Below, piece by piece: positions 55,675 through 64,000 of a stretch of 64,000 nt of DNA. The position numbers and the translations under genes are program-made. Position 1 is the first letter of the stretch. Each line of letters opens with the position of its first letter. The notes below the pieces were generated by a model that was given only the letters and a program-made list of their open reading frames with translations, made no database searches and was not told the DNA's origin. The stretch comes from Corynebacterium provencense (GTDB taxonomy: Bacteria; Actinomycetota; Actinomycetes; Mycobacteriales; Mycobacteriaceae), in contig LT160593.1 of the NCBI GenBank assembly GCA_900049755.1, positions 397,268 through 461,267 on the forward strand. Reading direction: 5' to 3'.

Positions 55675-56034
55675 ATGGATGACGGGACAGGCGGTACAGA
55701 CGGCAGAAGAAACAGGGACGACGTCATCGGACACCTGGAGCGGGAGGACCGTCGCGCGGCGGTGAAAATGGCGTGGCAGTGGGGGCTGGGGGTCCCGGTA
55801 CTGACCGTGGCCGTCTATCTCGTGCTGCGGGCACTCACCGGGGATTCCACGCTCACCCACGCGGTACCGGTCATCGTCTCCCTCGCCGGGGCCGTGGGCG
55901 TGTGCGTGGTGACCAGCCGGCGGTGGAGCCGTTACCACGCCTGGGCGCCGCTGATGGGGGCGGTGTGGGCGCTGATCCCGTGGTTCCTGCTGGTCGCGAC
56001 CACCCTGTTGCAGAAGCTGATCCTGGGGGAGTAG
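55675..56034 (+). CDS. membrane protein of unknown function (three helices)
   Basis: A 119-residue protein with a polar N-terminus (about 35 residues, Asp/Arg-rich) and three hydrophobic stretches: LGVPVLTVAVYLVLRAL, AVPVIVSLAGAVGVCVVT and APLMGAVWALIPWFLLVATTLL. It starts at ATG 55675; an upstream TTG is less likely. It converges with leuS, ending 22 bp from it. No family recognised, but actinobacterial genomes often have such a gene here. Confidence 0.7.
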   Translation: MDDGTGGTDGRRNRDDVIGHLEREDRRAAVKMAWQWGLGVPVLTVAVYLVLRALTGDSTLTHAVPVIVSLAGAVGVCVVTSRRWSRYHAWAPLMGAVWALIPWFLLVATTLLQKLILGE

Positions 56035-56055
56035 ACCCCCTGCGGGACCGGCCGG

Positions 56056-58923
56056 CTACTTCGCGACGATGTTGACCATCCTGCCGGGGACCACGATGAT
56101 CTTCACGATATTCTTCCCGTCGGTGTGAGCCCGGACGTTCGGCTCCGCCAGGGCCGCGGCCTCCACGGCGTCACGGGGGGCGTCCACGGCAACGGTGATG
56201 TGGCCGCGGACCTTGCCCATGACCTGGACCGGCAGCTCGACGGAATCGTCGACCAGCCATTTCTCGTCGAAGGTGGGGAAGTCCTCGTGTGCCAGGGATT
56301 CCCCGTGCCCCAGACGGCCCCACATCTCCTCGGCGATGTGCGGGGCCACCGGAGCCAGCATGAGGACCAGGGGTTCCACGGCGGCGCGCGGCGCAGAGCC
56401 GGACGCCCCGCCCGCGTAGGTTCTCGTCAGGTAGTTGACGTACTCGATCAGCTTCGCGACAGCGGTGTTGTCCCGCAGGTTCGCGTAGTCGTCCCGGACC
56501 CCGGCGACCGTACGGTGCAGGGTGCGGAGATCCTCGTCGGTGAGGGCGGCGTCGGAGACCACGGCGTCCCCGGTCTGCTCGTCGACCGCGAGACGCCAGG
56601 CGCGCTGCAGGAAACGCTGGGCACCGACGACGTCCTTGGTCGCCCACGGGCGGGAGGTGTCCAGCGGGCCCATGGACATCTCGTAGACCCGGAGGGTGTC
56701 CGCCCCGTAGGCGTCGCAGATCTCGTCGGGGGAGACGGCGTTCTTCAGGGACTTGCCCATCTTGCCGTACTCCCGGTTGACCTCCTCACCGTTGTAGAAG
56801 AACCTGCCGTCCTTCTCCTCGACCTCGGCGGCGGGCACGTACACACCACGCGAGTCCGTGTAGGCGTAGGCCTGGATGTAGCCCTGGTTGTAGAGCCGGT
56901 GGTAGGGCTCGTAGGAGCTGACGTACCCCAGGTCGAAGAGGACCTTGTGCCAGAACCTGCTGTAGAGCAGGTGGAGCACCGCGTGCTCCACTCCACCGAC
57001 GTACAGGTCGACACCGCCGGAGGGCATGCCCTCCCGGGGACCGGTCCAGTAGCGCTCATTGTCGATGTCGACGAACTTCTCCTGGTTCGTCGGGTCGATG
57101 TACCGCAGCTGGTACCAGGAGGACCCCGCCCACTGCGGCATGACGTTGGTGTCACGCCGGTAGACCTTCTCGCCGTCACCGAGGTCCAGTGTGACCTCGA
57201 CCCACTCCTTCGCCTTCGCCAGCGGGGGGTGCGGTTCCGAGGAAGCGTCGTCCGGGTCGAAGCTCACCGGGCGGTAGTCCTCGACCTCGGGGAGTTCCAC
57301 GGGGAGCATGGACTCCGGCAGGGCGTGCGCCACTCCGTCAGAGTCGTACACGATCGGGAAGGGCTCACCCCAGTACCGCTGGCGGGCGAAGAGCCAGTCC
57401 CTCAGCTTGTACTGGATCTTCTGTTCACCCAGGCCCCGTTCCTCGAGCCAGGCGATGACCGTGGCGACGGCCTCCGCCTTGTTCCTGCCGTTGAGGTCCA
57501 GGCCGGAACCGTTGGCGGAGTTGACGAGGACACCGTCACCGGTGAAAGCCTCCTCCTGCACGTCCACTTCGGTGCCGGGGGCGGCGACGACCTCACGGAC
57601 CGGCAGGCCGAAGACGGTCGCGAACTCGTGGTCACGGGTGTCGTGTGCAGGGACGGCCATGATCGCGCCGGTGCCGTAGCCGGTGAGGACGTAGTCGGCG
57701 ATGAACACGGGCACCCGTTCACCGTTGACCGGGTTGGTGGCGTAGGCGCCGGTGAAGACACCGGTCTTCTCTTTGTTCTCCTGCCGTTCCAGGTCCGACT
57801 TCGCGGCGATGGACCGCCGGTAGGCGGCCACCGCCGCAGCCGGGGACTGTTCGCCGTTGGTCCACCTCGGGTCGGTGCCCGCCGGGTAGTCGGCCCCCGC
57901 GGACAGTTCCACCAGCGGGTCCACCAGTTCATGTTCGGGGGCGAGCACCATGTAGGACGCCCCGAACAGGGTGTCCGGCCGGGTGGTGAACACCCTGATG
58001 CCCTGACCGTCGGGAAGGTCCGTGGCGAAGTCGACCTCGGCGCCGCGGGACCGGCCGATCCAGTTGCGCTGCATCGCCTTGACCTTCTCGGGCCAGTCCA
58101 GGTCCTCGAGGTCGTCGATGAGACGGTCCGCGTAGGCGGTGATACGCATCATCCACTGGGACAGCCGCTTGCGGAACACCGGGAAGTTGCCGCGCTCCGA
58201 CCGGCCTTCCGCGGTGACCTCCTCGTTGGCCAGCACGGTGCCCAGCCCAGGGCACCAGTTCACCGTGGAGTTCGCCCGGTAGACCAGACGGTGCGCGTCC
58301 AGCTCCGCCTGCTGTTCGGCGGGGGAGAGGGAGGACCACGGCGTCCCGTCGACGCCGTCGGCGGCGAACTTCTCCTCCAGCTCGGAGATGGGCCGGGCCT
58401 TCTTCAGCTCCGGGTCGAACCAGGAGTTGTAGATCTTCAGGAAGATCCACTGCGTCCACCGGTAGAAGTCGGTGTCCGTCGTGGCGATGACCCGACGCCG
58501 GTCGTGCCCCAGGCCGAGACGTCCCAGCTGACGTTCCATGTTCTCGATGTTCGCCCGGGTCGTGGTGCGAGGGTGGGTGCCGGTCTGTACGGCGTACTGC
58601 TCGGCGGGCAGGCCGAAGGCGTCGTACCCGAGGGTGTGGAGGACGTTGCGCCCCAGCATCCGGTTGTAGCGGGCGTACACGTCGGTGGCGATGTACCCCA
58701 GGGGGTGGCCGACGTGCAGGCCGACGCCTGACGGGTAGGGGAACATGTCCTGGACGAAGAGCTTGTCCTCCGGGAGTTCCCGGCCGGGTTCAGCGAGGTC
58801 CCCGACGGGGTTCGGGGCGTTGAAGGTGCCCTGCTCCCGCCAGGTGTTCTGCCAGCGGGCCTCGATGTCGCCGGCGAGCTCCGGGGTGTAGCGGAAGGGG
58901 GTGGTCTCGCTGGAATTACTCAT
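56056..58923 (-). CDS. leuS: leucyl-tRNA synthetase
   Basis: A 955-residue class Ia aminoacyl-tRNA synthetase that charges tRNA-Leu. The HIGH motif is HVGHPLGY (about residue 76), the KMSKS motif is [10 protein letters not shown] (about residue 723), and the CP1 editing domain is intact: [14 protein letters not shown], and [17 protein letters not shown]. The C-terminal anticodon-binding and LeuRS-specific domains end in [15 protein letters not shown]. The start [12 protein letters not shown] at 58923 overlaps slightly with the divergent SdpI gene region (start 58952, 29 bp away), so the two share a promoter zone. Confidence 0.97.
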   Translation of the reverse strand: MSNSSETTPFRYTPELAGDIEARWQNTWREQGTFNAPNPVGDLAEPGRELPEDKLFVQDMFPYPSGVGLHVGHPLGYIATDVYARYNRMLGRNVLHTLGYDAFGLPAEQYAVQTGTHPRTTTRANIENMERQLGRLGLGHDRRRVIATTDTDFYRWTQWIFLKIYNSWFDPELKKARPISELEEKFAADGVDGTPWSSLSPAEQQAELDAHRLVYRANSTVNWCPGLGTVLANEEVTAEGRSERGNFPVFRKRLSQWMMRITAYADRLIDDLEDLDWPEKVKAMQRNWIGRSRGAEVDFATDLPDGQGIRVFTTRPDTLFGASYMVLAPEHELVDPLVELSAGADYPAGTDPRWTNGEQSPAAAVAAYRRSIAAKSDLERQENKEKTGVFTGAYATNPVNGERVPVFIADYVLTGYGTGAIMAVPAHDTRDHEFATVFGLPVREVVAAPGTEVDVQEEAFTGDGVLVNSANGSGLDLNGRNKAEAVATVIAWLEERGLGEQKIQYKLRDWLFARQRYWGEPFPIVYDSDGVAHALPESMLPVELPEVEDYRPVSFDPDDASSEPHPPLAKAKEWVEVTLDLGDGEKVYRRDTNVMPQWAGSSWYQLRYIDPTNQEKFVDIDNERYWTGPREGMPSGGVDLYVGGVEHAVLHLLYSRFWHKVLFDLGYVSSYEPYHRLYNQGYIQAYAYTDSRGVYVPAAEVEEKDGRFFYNGEEVNREYGKMGKSLKNAVSPDEICDAYGADTLRVYEMSMGPLDTSRPWATKDVVGAQRFLQRAWRLAVDEQTGDAVVSDAALTDEDLRTLHRTVAGVRDDYANLRDNTAVAKLIEYVNYLTRTYAGGASGSAPRAAVEPLVLMLAPVAPHIAEEMWGRLGHGESLAHEDFPTFDEKWLVDDSVELPVQVMGKVRGHITVAVDAPRDAVEAAALAEPNVRAHTDGKNIVKIIVVPGRMVNIVAK

Positions 58924-58951
58924 GGCTGGTCATTGTAATAGACTGCCGGTC

Positions 58952-59557
58952 ATGACCGTTCTCTCTGTCCTGCTGTTCATCCTCGGCGTTGCGGTGCTGG
59001 TCACCGGCATTATGGGACTGACGGGGACGCTCCCCGGAAACAGGTGGGTCGGACTGCACGTCCCGGAGGTCCGCAAGAGCCGTGAGATGTGGACCACCGC
59101 GCACCGTATCGTCGGCCCGTTCTGGACCGGCGCCGGTGCCGCCGTCATCGTCGGCGGGCTGGTCAGCCTGCGCGGAGGCTGGATGTGGGCGGTCGCGGTC
59201 CTGCTGACCGTCGGCGCGCTCGGCCTCATCGGTGTCGGCGCGGCGAACGCCGCCCACATCGTGGCCCGCATCGACCTGCGCAAGGGCCAGGAGGTCGAGG
59301 CCCGTCGCGCGGCGGCGGGCTGCTGCTCCTCGGGCGGGGGTGCCGCGGCGTCCTCCTCCGGGTCTTCTGCGGCCGGTTCCCGCACCACCGGGTCCGCCGC
59401 AGCGGACTCCTGCGGCGGCTCCTGTGACGACTGCGGGGCCTGCGACCACGCGGACGCCGACCTCTCCGGAACGACCACCACGCTGAGCAACCCGGTCCTC
59501 GATCTGGAGGCGGCCCGGCGCGCTGTGGCTGCCCGGGACAGCCACAGCGCACGGTAG
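58952..59557 (+). CDS. SdpI-like membrane protein with Cys-rich tail
   Basis: A 201-residue protein. Residues 1-110 have three membrane helices in an SdpI/YhfL-like layout: VLLFILGVAVLVTGIMGL, then the conserved NRWVGLHVPEVRKSREMWTTAHRIVGP, then two more helices. SdpI proteins are membrane signal-transduction or immunity proteins; NRWVGLR-like and Ws-xAHR blocks are their signature. From about residue 125, the tail is Ser/Gly/Ala-rich with CCSSGGG and SCGGSCDDCGACDHAD, resembling a metal-binding or disulfide-prone segment. Diverges from leuS. Confidence 0.8.
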   Translation: MTVLSVLLFILGVAVLVTGIMGLTGTLPGNRWVGLHVPEVRKSREMWTTAHRIVGPFWTGAGAAVIVGGLVSLRGGWMWAVAVLLTVGALGLIGVGAANAAHIVARIDLRKGQEVEARRAAAGCCSSGGGAAASSSGSSAAGSRTTGSAAADSCGGSCDDCGACDHADADLSGTTTTLSNPVLDLEAARRAVAARDSHSAR

Positions 59558-59570
59558 CCGGGCCCGCGCG

Positions 59571-60638
59571 GTGCAGCACAGACAGTCCCGTCCCGCGGAC
59601 GGTCCGCGTCCTGCCGTCATTGTCTGCGGCAGCGTCAACACGGACACTTTCGTCCGCGTCCGGGCGTTTCCCGCCCCCGGGGAGACGGTCATCGCCGAGC
59701 CTGCGGGAACAGTGGGCGGCGGGCCTGTGCTCGGAGGGAAAGGGGCGAACCAGGCGGTCGCGGCGGCACGGTTCGCGGCAGGTTCCGCCTGCTGTGCCGG
59801 GGACGGCACCGTGGACGACACCGGGGACGACAGGGCGGCGACGGTGTACCTGGTGGCCACGGTGGGGGAGGACGCCGCGGGTGCAGCCGCCCTCGACACC
59901 CTGCGTGCCGCCGGCGTGGACGTCTCCCGGGTGGCCCGGTCGCAGGACACCCCGACCGGTTCGGCGTTCATCATGGGTGACGCCGAGGGGGAGAACATCA
60001 TCATCGTGACCTCGGGGGCGAACACCCTCACCGATCCGGCGCAGGTGCCCGGCCCCGGGGACCCGACAGGGGAGGACGCCACCCCTGCCGCCGATGTTCT
60101 CCTGGCCCAGGGGGAACTCACCCCCGGGCATTCCGCAGGTCTGCCCGACCTCGCCGAACGGCACGGGGCACGGTTCGTCCTCAATCTTGCGCCGGTGACA
60201 GTGCACGGCCATGACCTGCAGGAACTCGTGTCCACGGCGGATCCTCTCATCGTCAACGAGACCGAGGCCGCGGATGTCCTGGGGGTGCCGCGGGAAACAG
60301 GTCTCGACGAGGTGCTCGACGGCCTGGCAGCTGCAGTGGGCCGGGGACTGTGCCGTTCCGCGGTGGTGACGCTCGGGGCCCGGGGTGCCCTTGTCATCGA
60401 CCCGCGTGGGACGGTGGCGGTGGAGTCACCGGCACCGGCACAGGTCGTGGACACCACGGGCGCCGGAGACGCCTTCTGCGGCACTCTGGCCACCGCACTG
60501 GCGACAGGGTCAGGTCTGCGCGAAGCCACCCGCTTCGCCGTCGCGGCCGGCAGTCTCGCCGTGGAGTCCCCGGGCGCCTCGGCGTCCTGCGCCGACGGGG
60601 CGGCGGTGCGTGAGCGGGCGGGCAGTCAGCTCAGTTGA
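59571..60638 (+). CDS. rbsK: ribokinase
   Basis: A 355-residue PfkB-family sugar kinase, most like ribokinase: VCGSVNTDTFVRV (N-terminal signature), GGKGANQAVAAARF (sugar binding), then a late DTTGAGDAFCG with the catalytic Asp (about residue 297-307). It phosphorylates D-ribose to ribose 5-phosphate. Two internal Ala/Asp-rich insertions (about residues 75-95 and 160-175) make it longer than E. coli RbsK (309). No ribose transporter lies nearby. It starts with GTG 59571, and overlaps the convergent ligase gene by 8 bp at their 3' ends. Confidence 0.88.
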   Translation: MQHRQSRPADGPRPAVIVCGSVNTDTFVRVRAFPAPGETVIAEPAGTVGGGPVLGGKGANQAVAAARFAAGSACCAGDGTVDDTGDDRAATVYLVATVGEDAAGAAALDTLRAAGVDVSRVARSQDTPTGSAFIMGDAEGENIIIVTSGANTLTDPAQVPGPGDPTGEDATPAADVLLAQGELTPGHSAGLPDLAERHGARFVLNLAPVTVHGHDLQELVSTADPLIVNETEAADVLGVPRETGLDEVLDGLAAAVGRGLCRSAVVTLGARGALVIDPRGTVAVESPAPAQVVDTTGAGDAFCGTLATALATGSGLREATRFAVAAGSLAVESPGASASCADGAAVRERAGSQLS

Positions 60639-62172
60639 CCTTCCGGTCCCTGCCCGCCCAGAACTCCTCGCGCAGTTCACGGCGCAGGATCTTGCCCGAG
60701 GAGTTGCGGGGCACCGAGTCGACGAAACGCCACCGGGAGGGGATCTTGAACGGGGCGAGCTGACCACGCAGGAATGTGACCAGGTCGCGGGTGCTCGGGG
60801 TGCGGCCCGGGGCGGCCTGGACGAAGGCCATGACAGCCTCCCCGGATTTCTCGTCGGGCACCCCGATGACCGCGGCGTCCTCCACTCCGGGGACCTTGAC
60901 GATCTCCTTCTCGATCTCGGCGGGGAAGACGTTCTCGCCTCCCACCAGCACCATGTCCTTGTAACGGTCGGAGATGTAGACGTAGCCGTCGGAGTCGGTG
61001 TAGCCGGCGTCCCCGGTGAGGATCCACCCGTCGACCAGGGTCTGTGCGGTGGCCTCGGGCAGGTTGTAGTACTCCACCATGCGGTTGGGGGTGTACAGCT
61101 GGACTTCCCCGACCTCACCCGCGGGCAGGACAGAGCCGTCCCTGTCGACGATGCGGACCCTGAACCCCGGGTAGGGGTGTCCGGCAGCCTTCAGCCGGGG
61201 GGAGCCGATGTAGTGCTCCTCCGGTGGGAGGCAGCAGGCGGTGTTGCCCGTCTCGGTGAGCCCGTAGATCTGGATGAACCTGGCGTCCAGCACCCGGATG
61301 CAGATCTCGAGGACTGAGGGCCCGATAGGTGCACCGCCGTAGATCGCCTGGCGCAGTGCGGTGAACGCCTCCGGGTCCGGGGGTGTCAGGGTGGCCAGGG
61401 ACGCCATCATCGCGGGCACGAAGATCGCGTTGGTGATCCTGTGGACCCGGAACTGCTCCCGGGCGGCACGCGGTTCGTAGTCCGGCATGCTGAACACCGT
61501 CTGACCTGCGTTGAAGACCTGGGTGGCGTACCACAGTCCGCCGATGTGGAACCCGGGGATACCGACGAAGCAGATGTCGCCCTCCTCGAAGGTGATCCAG
61601 TCCGACCCCGCCTCACCGAGCGCGTCACGGACCCCGAACCAGCTGCGGTGCGCCAGGACCACACCCTTGGGCAGGCCGGTGGTTCCGGATGTGTAGAGCT
61701 GTGCGACGGGAGTGTCCGGGACCGGAATGAACGGGGTGGCCAGGGGCTCGTAGCCTTCGAGCCAGAGATCCCAGGTCTCCGGGGTGGCGTCGAATTCGGC
61801 GAGCCCGGTGGTGCCCCGCAACGGGTGGTCCCCGTCAATCACGAGGGCCACGGCGTCGGAGTCGGAGAGGATGTGGCCGACCTCGGCGGCGGTGAGTGCC
61901 CTGTTCACCGGGACGAGGACCGCACCTGTCTTCACGCAGGCGAAGAGGGTCTCCCAGTAGGAGGCGCGTTCCCTGCCGATGAAGGCGACACGGGAACCTT
62001 CGCTGACGCCTGCGGCGGTGAGTGCGGACGCGAGCTGCGAGGACTTCCTGTCGAGGCGGGCGTAGCTGACCTCGTCTCCTTCGGAGGTCATCACCGCGGT
62101 CCGGTGCGGGGTGCGGGAGGAGTGGTAGGAGAGGGATTCCGCGAGGGTGGTGAGCTGGGGGAGGTAGATCAT
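60631..62172 (-). CDS. long-chain acyl-CoA synthetase / acyl-activating ligase
   Basis: A 513-residue ANL-family ligase. The P-loop is LYTSGTTGLPKGVVLAH (about residue 167), then GLTETGNTACC, WILTGDAGYTDSDGYVYISDRYKD and the catalytic lysine near PRNSSGKILRREL (C-terminus). It probably activates a fatty or aryl acid as acyl-AMP. It is followed on the same strand by an upstream carrier-thioesterase gene and a glycosyltransferase, so it may load an acid onto that carrier rather than onto CoA. This role is inferred; ordinary fatty acid activation is the alternative. Confidence 0.88.
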   Translation of the reverse strand: MIYLPQLTTLAESLSYHSSRTPHRTAVMTSEGDEVSYARLDRKSSQLASALTAAGVSEGSRVAFIGRERASYWETLFACVKTGAVLVPVNRALTAAEVGHILSDSDAVALVIDGDHPLRGTTGLAEFDATPETWDLWLEGYEPLATPFIPVPDTPVAQLYTSGTTGLPKGVVLAHRSWFGVRDALGEAGSDWITFEEGDICFVGIPGFHIGGLWYATQVFNAGQTVFSMPDYEPRAAREQFRVHRITNAIFVPAMMASLATLTPPDPEAFTALRQAIYGGAPIGPSVLEICIRVLDARFIQIYGLTETGNTACCLPPEEHYIGSPRLKAAGHPYPGFRVRIVDRDGSVLPAGEVGEVQLYTPNRMVEYYNLPEATAQTLVDGWILTGDAGYTDSDGYVYISDRYKDMVLVGGENVFPAEIEKEIVKVPGVEDAAVIGVPDEKSGEAVMAFVQAAPGRTPSTRDLVTFLRGQLAPFKIPSRWRFVDSVPRNSSGKILRRELREEFWAGRDRKVN

Positions 62173-62206
62173 CGTCAGTCCTGGTTCGGGGGTCGGGGGT
62201 TCGGGG

Positions 62207-63244
62207 TCAGTGCGGATCTGTGTCGGCCGGGGGCGGACCTGTCACGGCGTCCACCACGGCCGACAACGGCTCAGGCTGCGACAGGAGGTCAAGATGACTG
62301 CCTGTCACCCGCCGGACCTCGAGGGGACCGTCCAACGCTCTCCACAGGGCTTCCTGACGCGCGTTCTCGTCGGTGACCAGCACGACCGTGCGATCGGGGA
62401 CATCGGTGAGCCGGATGCGGTTCTGCACCCGCACCGCCTGTTCCCAGAACACGTCGTGCTGTGTCCGCACGTCGCGGGGGATGATCCCGGCGGTGGCGAT
62501 CCGCCAGTGGGTGCGCAGACGCTCACGCAACGGTGGTCCGGCCACCGGACTGTCGGCGAAGTTGGCGACCGACCCGCCCGCACCGTCGAGCACGGTGTCC
62601 AGCAGTACGATGCGGTCGACCACCCGACCCTCCGCCAGCAGCCGGCGGGCGACCTCGAGGGCGACATGGCCTCCGAAGGAGTGGCCGACCAGGGTCACGG
62701 GCCCGTCCGGCTGCAGTTCGGTGACCCGGGGTGTGTGCCGTCTGCCGTGCGCGGCGAGGGTCCGGTCGGGCAGTCCACGGGAGTGGAAGCCGTGGGCGTG
62801 GAAGGCCCACAGGTCACGCACCCCCGTCAGTGCGGTGGCGAGACCGAAGAATGTCACCGCCGAGGCCCCCGCCCCCGCGAAGCAGAAGACCTTCGGCAGG
62901 TCTCCGGCCCCCGGGGTGAGGTGGGTACAGGTGTCGGAGGGGGTGAGGAAGTCGCGTCTGCCGCGCTCCTCGATCCGGTGGGCGAGGGTGGCGAGGGTCG
63001 GGTCGTCCGCCATGAGGGAGGCGTCGATGTCGCGCCCCAGGGCGGTGCGCAGTTCCACGAGGACGACCTCGACGTCCATGGAGGTGCCGCCGAGTTCGGA
63101 GAACCTGTCATCGGGCAGGACCGGCTCGACCCCCGTGCGCGCCGACCATGCCCCGGCGACCGTGAGCTCCAGTGGAGTGGCCGGCCGGTCCGGGACCGTG
63201 GCGTCCCCGGTCCTGTCTCCGGTACCCCTGCTGTCATCTGTCAC
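62207..63244 (-). CDS. carrier protein fused to alpha/beta-hydrolase thioesterase
   Basis: A 345-residue two-domain protein. Residues about 25-110 are a phosphopantetheine carrier domain, with the attachment Ser in LGGTSMDVEVVLVEL. From about residue 120, a thioesterase resembling type-II/terminal TEs of NRPS systems follows: FCFAGAGASAVTFF, the nucleophile GHSFGGHVALEVA (about residue 215), Asp after LVTDEN and the late His in GSHLDLL. Such fusions release acyl chains from a carrier. GTG 63244 is preceded by overlap with the upstream glycosyltransferase gene (63234-63244). No large synthetase module lies in the window, so it may act as a stand-alone carrier with the adjacent ligase. Confidence 0.85.
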   Translation of the reverse strand: MTDDSRGTGDRTGDATVPDRPATPLELTVAGAWSARTGVEPVLPDDRFSELGGTSMDVEVVLVELRTALGRDIDASLMADDPTLATLAHRIEERGRRDFLTPSDTCTHLTPGAGDLPKVFCFAGAGASAVTFFGLATALTGVRDLWAFHAHGFHSRGLPDRTLAAHGRRHTPRVTELQPDGPVTLVGHSFGGHVALEVARRLLAEGRVVDRIVLLDTVLDGAGGSVANFADSPVAGPPLRERLRTHWRIATAGIIPRDVRTQHDVFWEQAVRVQNRIRLTDVPDRTVVLVTDENARQEALWRALDGPLEVRRVTGSHLDLLSQPEPLSAVVDAVTGPPPADTDPH

Positions 63245-64000
63245 TGCTGTGCCTCCGTCTTGCTGTTCTTGATTCCGTCTTGCTGTTCCTGAGTTGTGGG
63301 CTGTGCCGGGCGACGCGGCCGGACACCGCGTCCAGCAGGGCCCGCCCGGTCCGGTACACCGGCGGATACAGTCCCGCAGGTCCCAGACACCGCAGCACCA
63401 CGGCATGGGCCGCCACCCCGGGATGCCCGGTCAACGCCGTGCAGACGATCCCGCGCACACCGATGCCGGGCAGGAGCCCGCGGTGTACGTCGCGGACCCT
63501 GCCCGGGGGCCACGCCTGGTGGACCGGGGTGGCACAGCACGGGACCAGGTGGAACCACACCCGGAAGGACGCCGCGAGTATCCGTGGTCGCAGGCGTCCC
63601 CCCACCATCGGCGGGAGAACCGACAGGGCCAGATCAGCGCAACGTGCGGTGTTGTCCAGCTGCCGGGTGTCTGTCGTGGAGACCGAGCCCTGCCGTTGCA
63701 CGTACCCGTAACCGGTGTCGGGGAGCAGCAGTGTCCGGTGCAGGTCCGGTACACACGCCAGCACGGTCATGAAGTCACTCTGCGAACTCGTGTGCGGGTA
63801 CCGGTCAAGCACTCCGGCCAGCACACTCCTGCGGATCACCTTGGTCCACAGGTAGCCCCGCACGGTACCGTCGAGCAGCGCCGCGGCGAGCCCGTCGCGG
63901 TCGAGGAGACGGGGCGACCGGCGGGGACGGCGGGGGGCACCGTCGACGGTGCGTACCCGCCCGGAGGGTTCGGTGACCTGCGCCCGGAAGCAGACCATGT
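63234..64000 (-). CDS. glycosyltransferase family 2 protein (5' part missing)
   Basis: The 3' part of a gene that extends beyond the right edge. The block RDGLAAALLDGTVRGYLWTKV, then RRSVLAGVLDRYP, and LLLPDTGYGYVQRQGSVST match the C-terminal part of GT2 enzymes that make polysaccharides or glycolipids (KxFRRxLF, YRxRxGS). The catalytic DxD lies outside the window. The stop overlaps the carrier-thioesterase start by 11 bp, implying translation coupling. After about residue 100, the C-terminal region is Arg/Pro-rich, not otherwise conserved. Sugar and acceptor unknown. Confidence 0.65.
   Translation of the reverse strand, partial: MVCFRAQVTEPSGRVRTVDGAPRRPRRSPRLLDRDGLAAALLDGTVRGYLWTKVIRRSVLAGVLDRYPHTSSQSDFMTVLACVPDLHRTLLLPDTGYGYVQRQGSVSTTDTRQLDNTARCADLALSVLPPMVGGRLRPRILAASFRVWFHLVPCCATPVHQAWPPGRVRDVHRGLLPGIGVRGIVCTALTGHPGVAAHAVVLRCLGPAGLYPPVYRTGRALLDAVSGRVARHSPQLRNSKTESRTARRRHSSDR

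Noticed and set aside
56125-58731. Long plus-strand frame of 868 codons opposite leuS
   Set aside because: Antisense of a well-supported synthetase gene in GC-rich DNA; no conserved motifs and no ribosome-binding site.

Overview
The window is high-GC actinobacterial DNA and most resembles a Corynebacterium or close relative in the Mycobacteriales. The right half carries the order leuS, marR, ino1, DUF5318, ponA, rpsF, ssb, rplI, dnaB, which is the conserved origin-proximal block of that order. A fatty acyl-CoA ligase and an AidB-like acyl-CoA dehydrogenase fit a lipid-using species. No rRNA or tRNA gene was recognised.

Region 1 (1-14069) is a catabolic island around a GntR regulator. Leftward genes: a short-chain dehydrogenase (broken by a 142-bp insertion), an amidase, two APH/choline-kinase-like kinases, a class III PLP enzyme of the phospho-lyase/aminotransferase type and a HAD phosphatase. 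Rightward genes: GntR, a DUF3311 protein, a sodium:solute symporter, an amidase, a second amidase (broken) and an M20 carbamoylase-type amidohydrolase. A plausible but unproven scheme is import of an amide or ureido compound, hydrolysis, phosphorylation of an amino alcohol, and PLP-dependent elimination or transamination. Several genes carry rearrangement scars.

Region 2 (14070-16800) holds a HhH-glycosylase-like orphan and remnants of IS3- and IS256-family elements.

Region 3 (16825-33717) is a complete type I-E CRISPR-Cas locus on the minus strand: cas3, cse1, cse2, cas7e, cas5e, cas6e, cas1, cas2, a short leader, and an array of 125 repeats with 124 spacers. One spacer is present twice exactly, and three groups of diverged spacers encode the same peptides, as if acquired from related phages. 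Between cas3 and cse1 lies the most interesting element: two degenerate, still hairpin-forming repeats around a 20-nt pseudo-spacer. The first 11 nt of that pseudo-spacer match a site just upstream of cse1, flanked by AAC. This looks like a built-in guide RNA by which Cascade represses its own operon (CreR/CreA-like).

Region 4 (33863-45846) is accessory metabolism and stress: glutamate decarboxylase, acyl-CoA ligase, frameshifted AidB-like dehydrogenase, DHA2-type MFS exporter, PspA-like protein, thioredoxin, a DUF4442 hot-dog protein, a paired CrcB fluoride channel, YceI, and a MarR regulator.

Region 5 (45897-60638) is the conserved core: dnaB, rplI, ssb, rpsF, ponA, DUF5318, ino1, marR, a universal stress protein, leuS, an SdpI-like membrane protein and ribokinase. 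An unexpected cluster of DnaA boxes lies between dnaB and rplI.

Region 6 (60631-64000) contains an acyl-activating ligase, a carrier-protein-thioesterase fusion and the 3' part of a glycosyltransferase gene, suggesting synthesis of a small acylated or glycosylated product.
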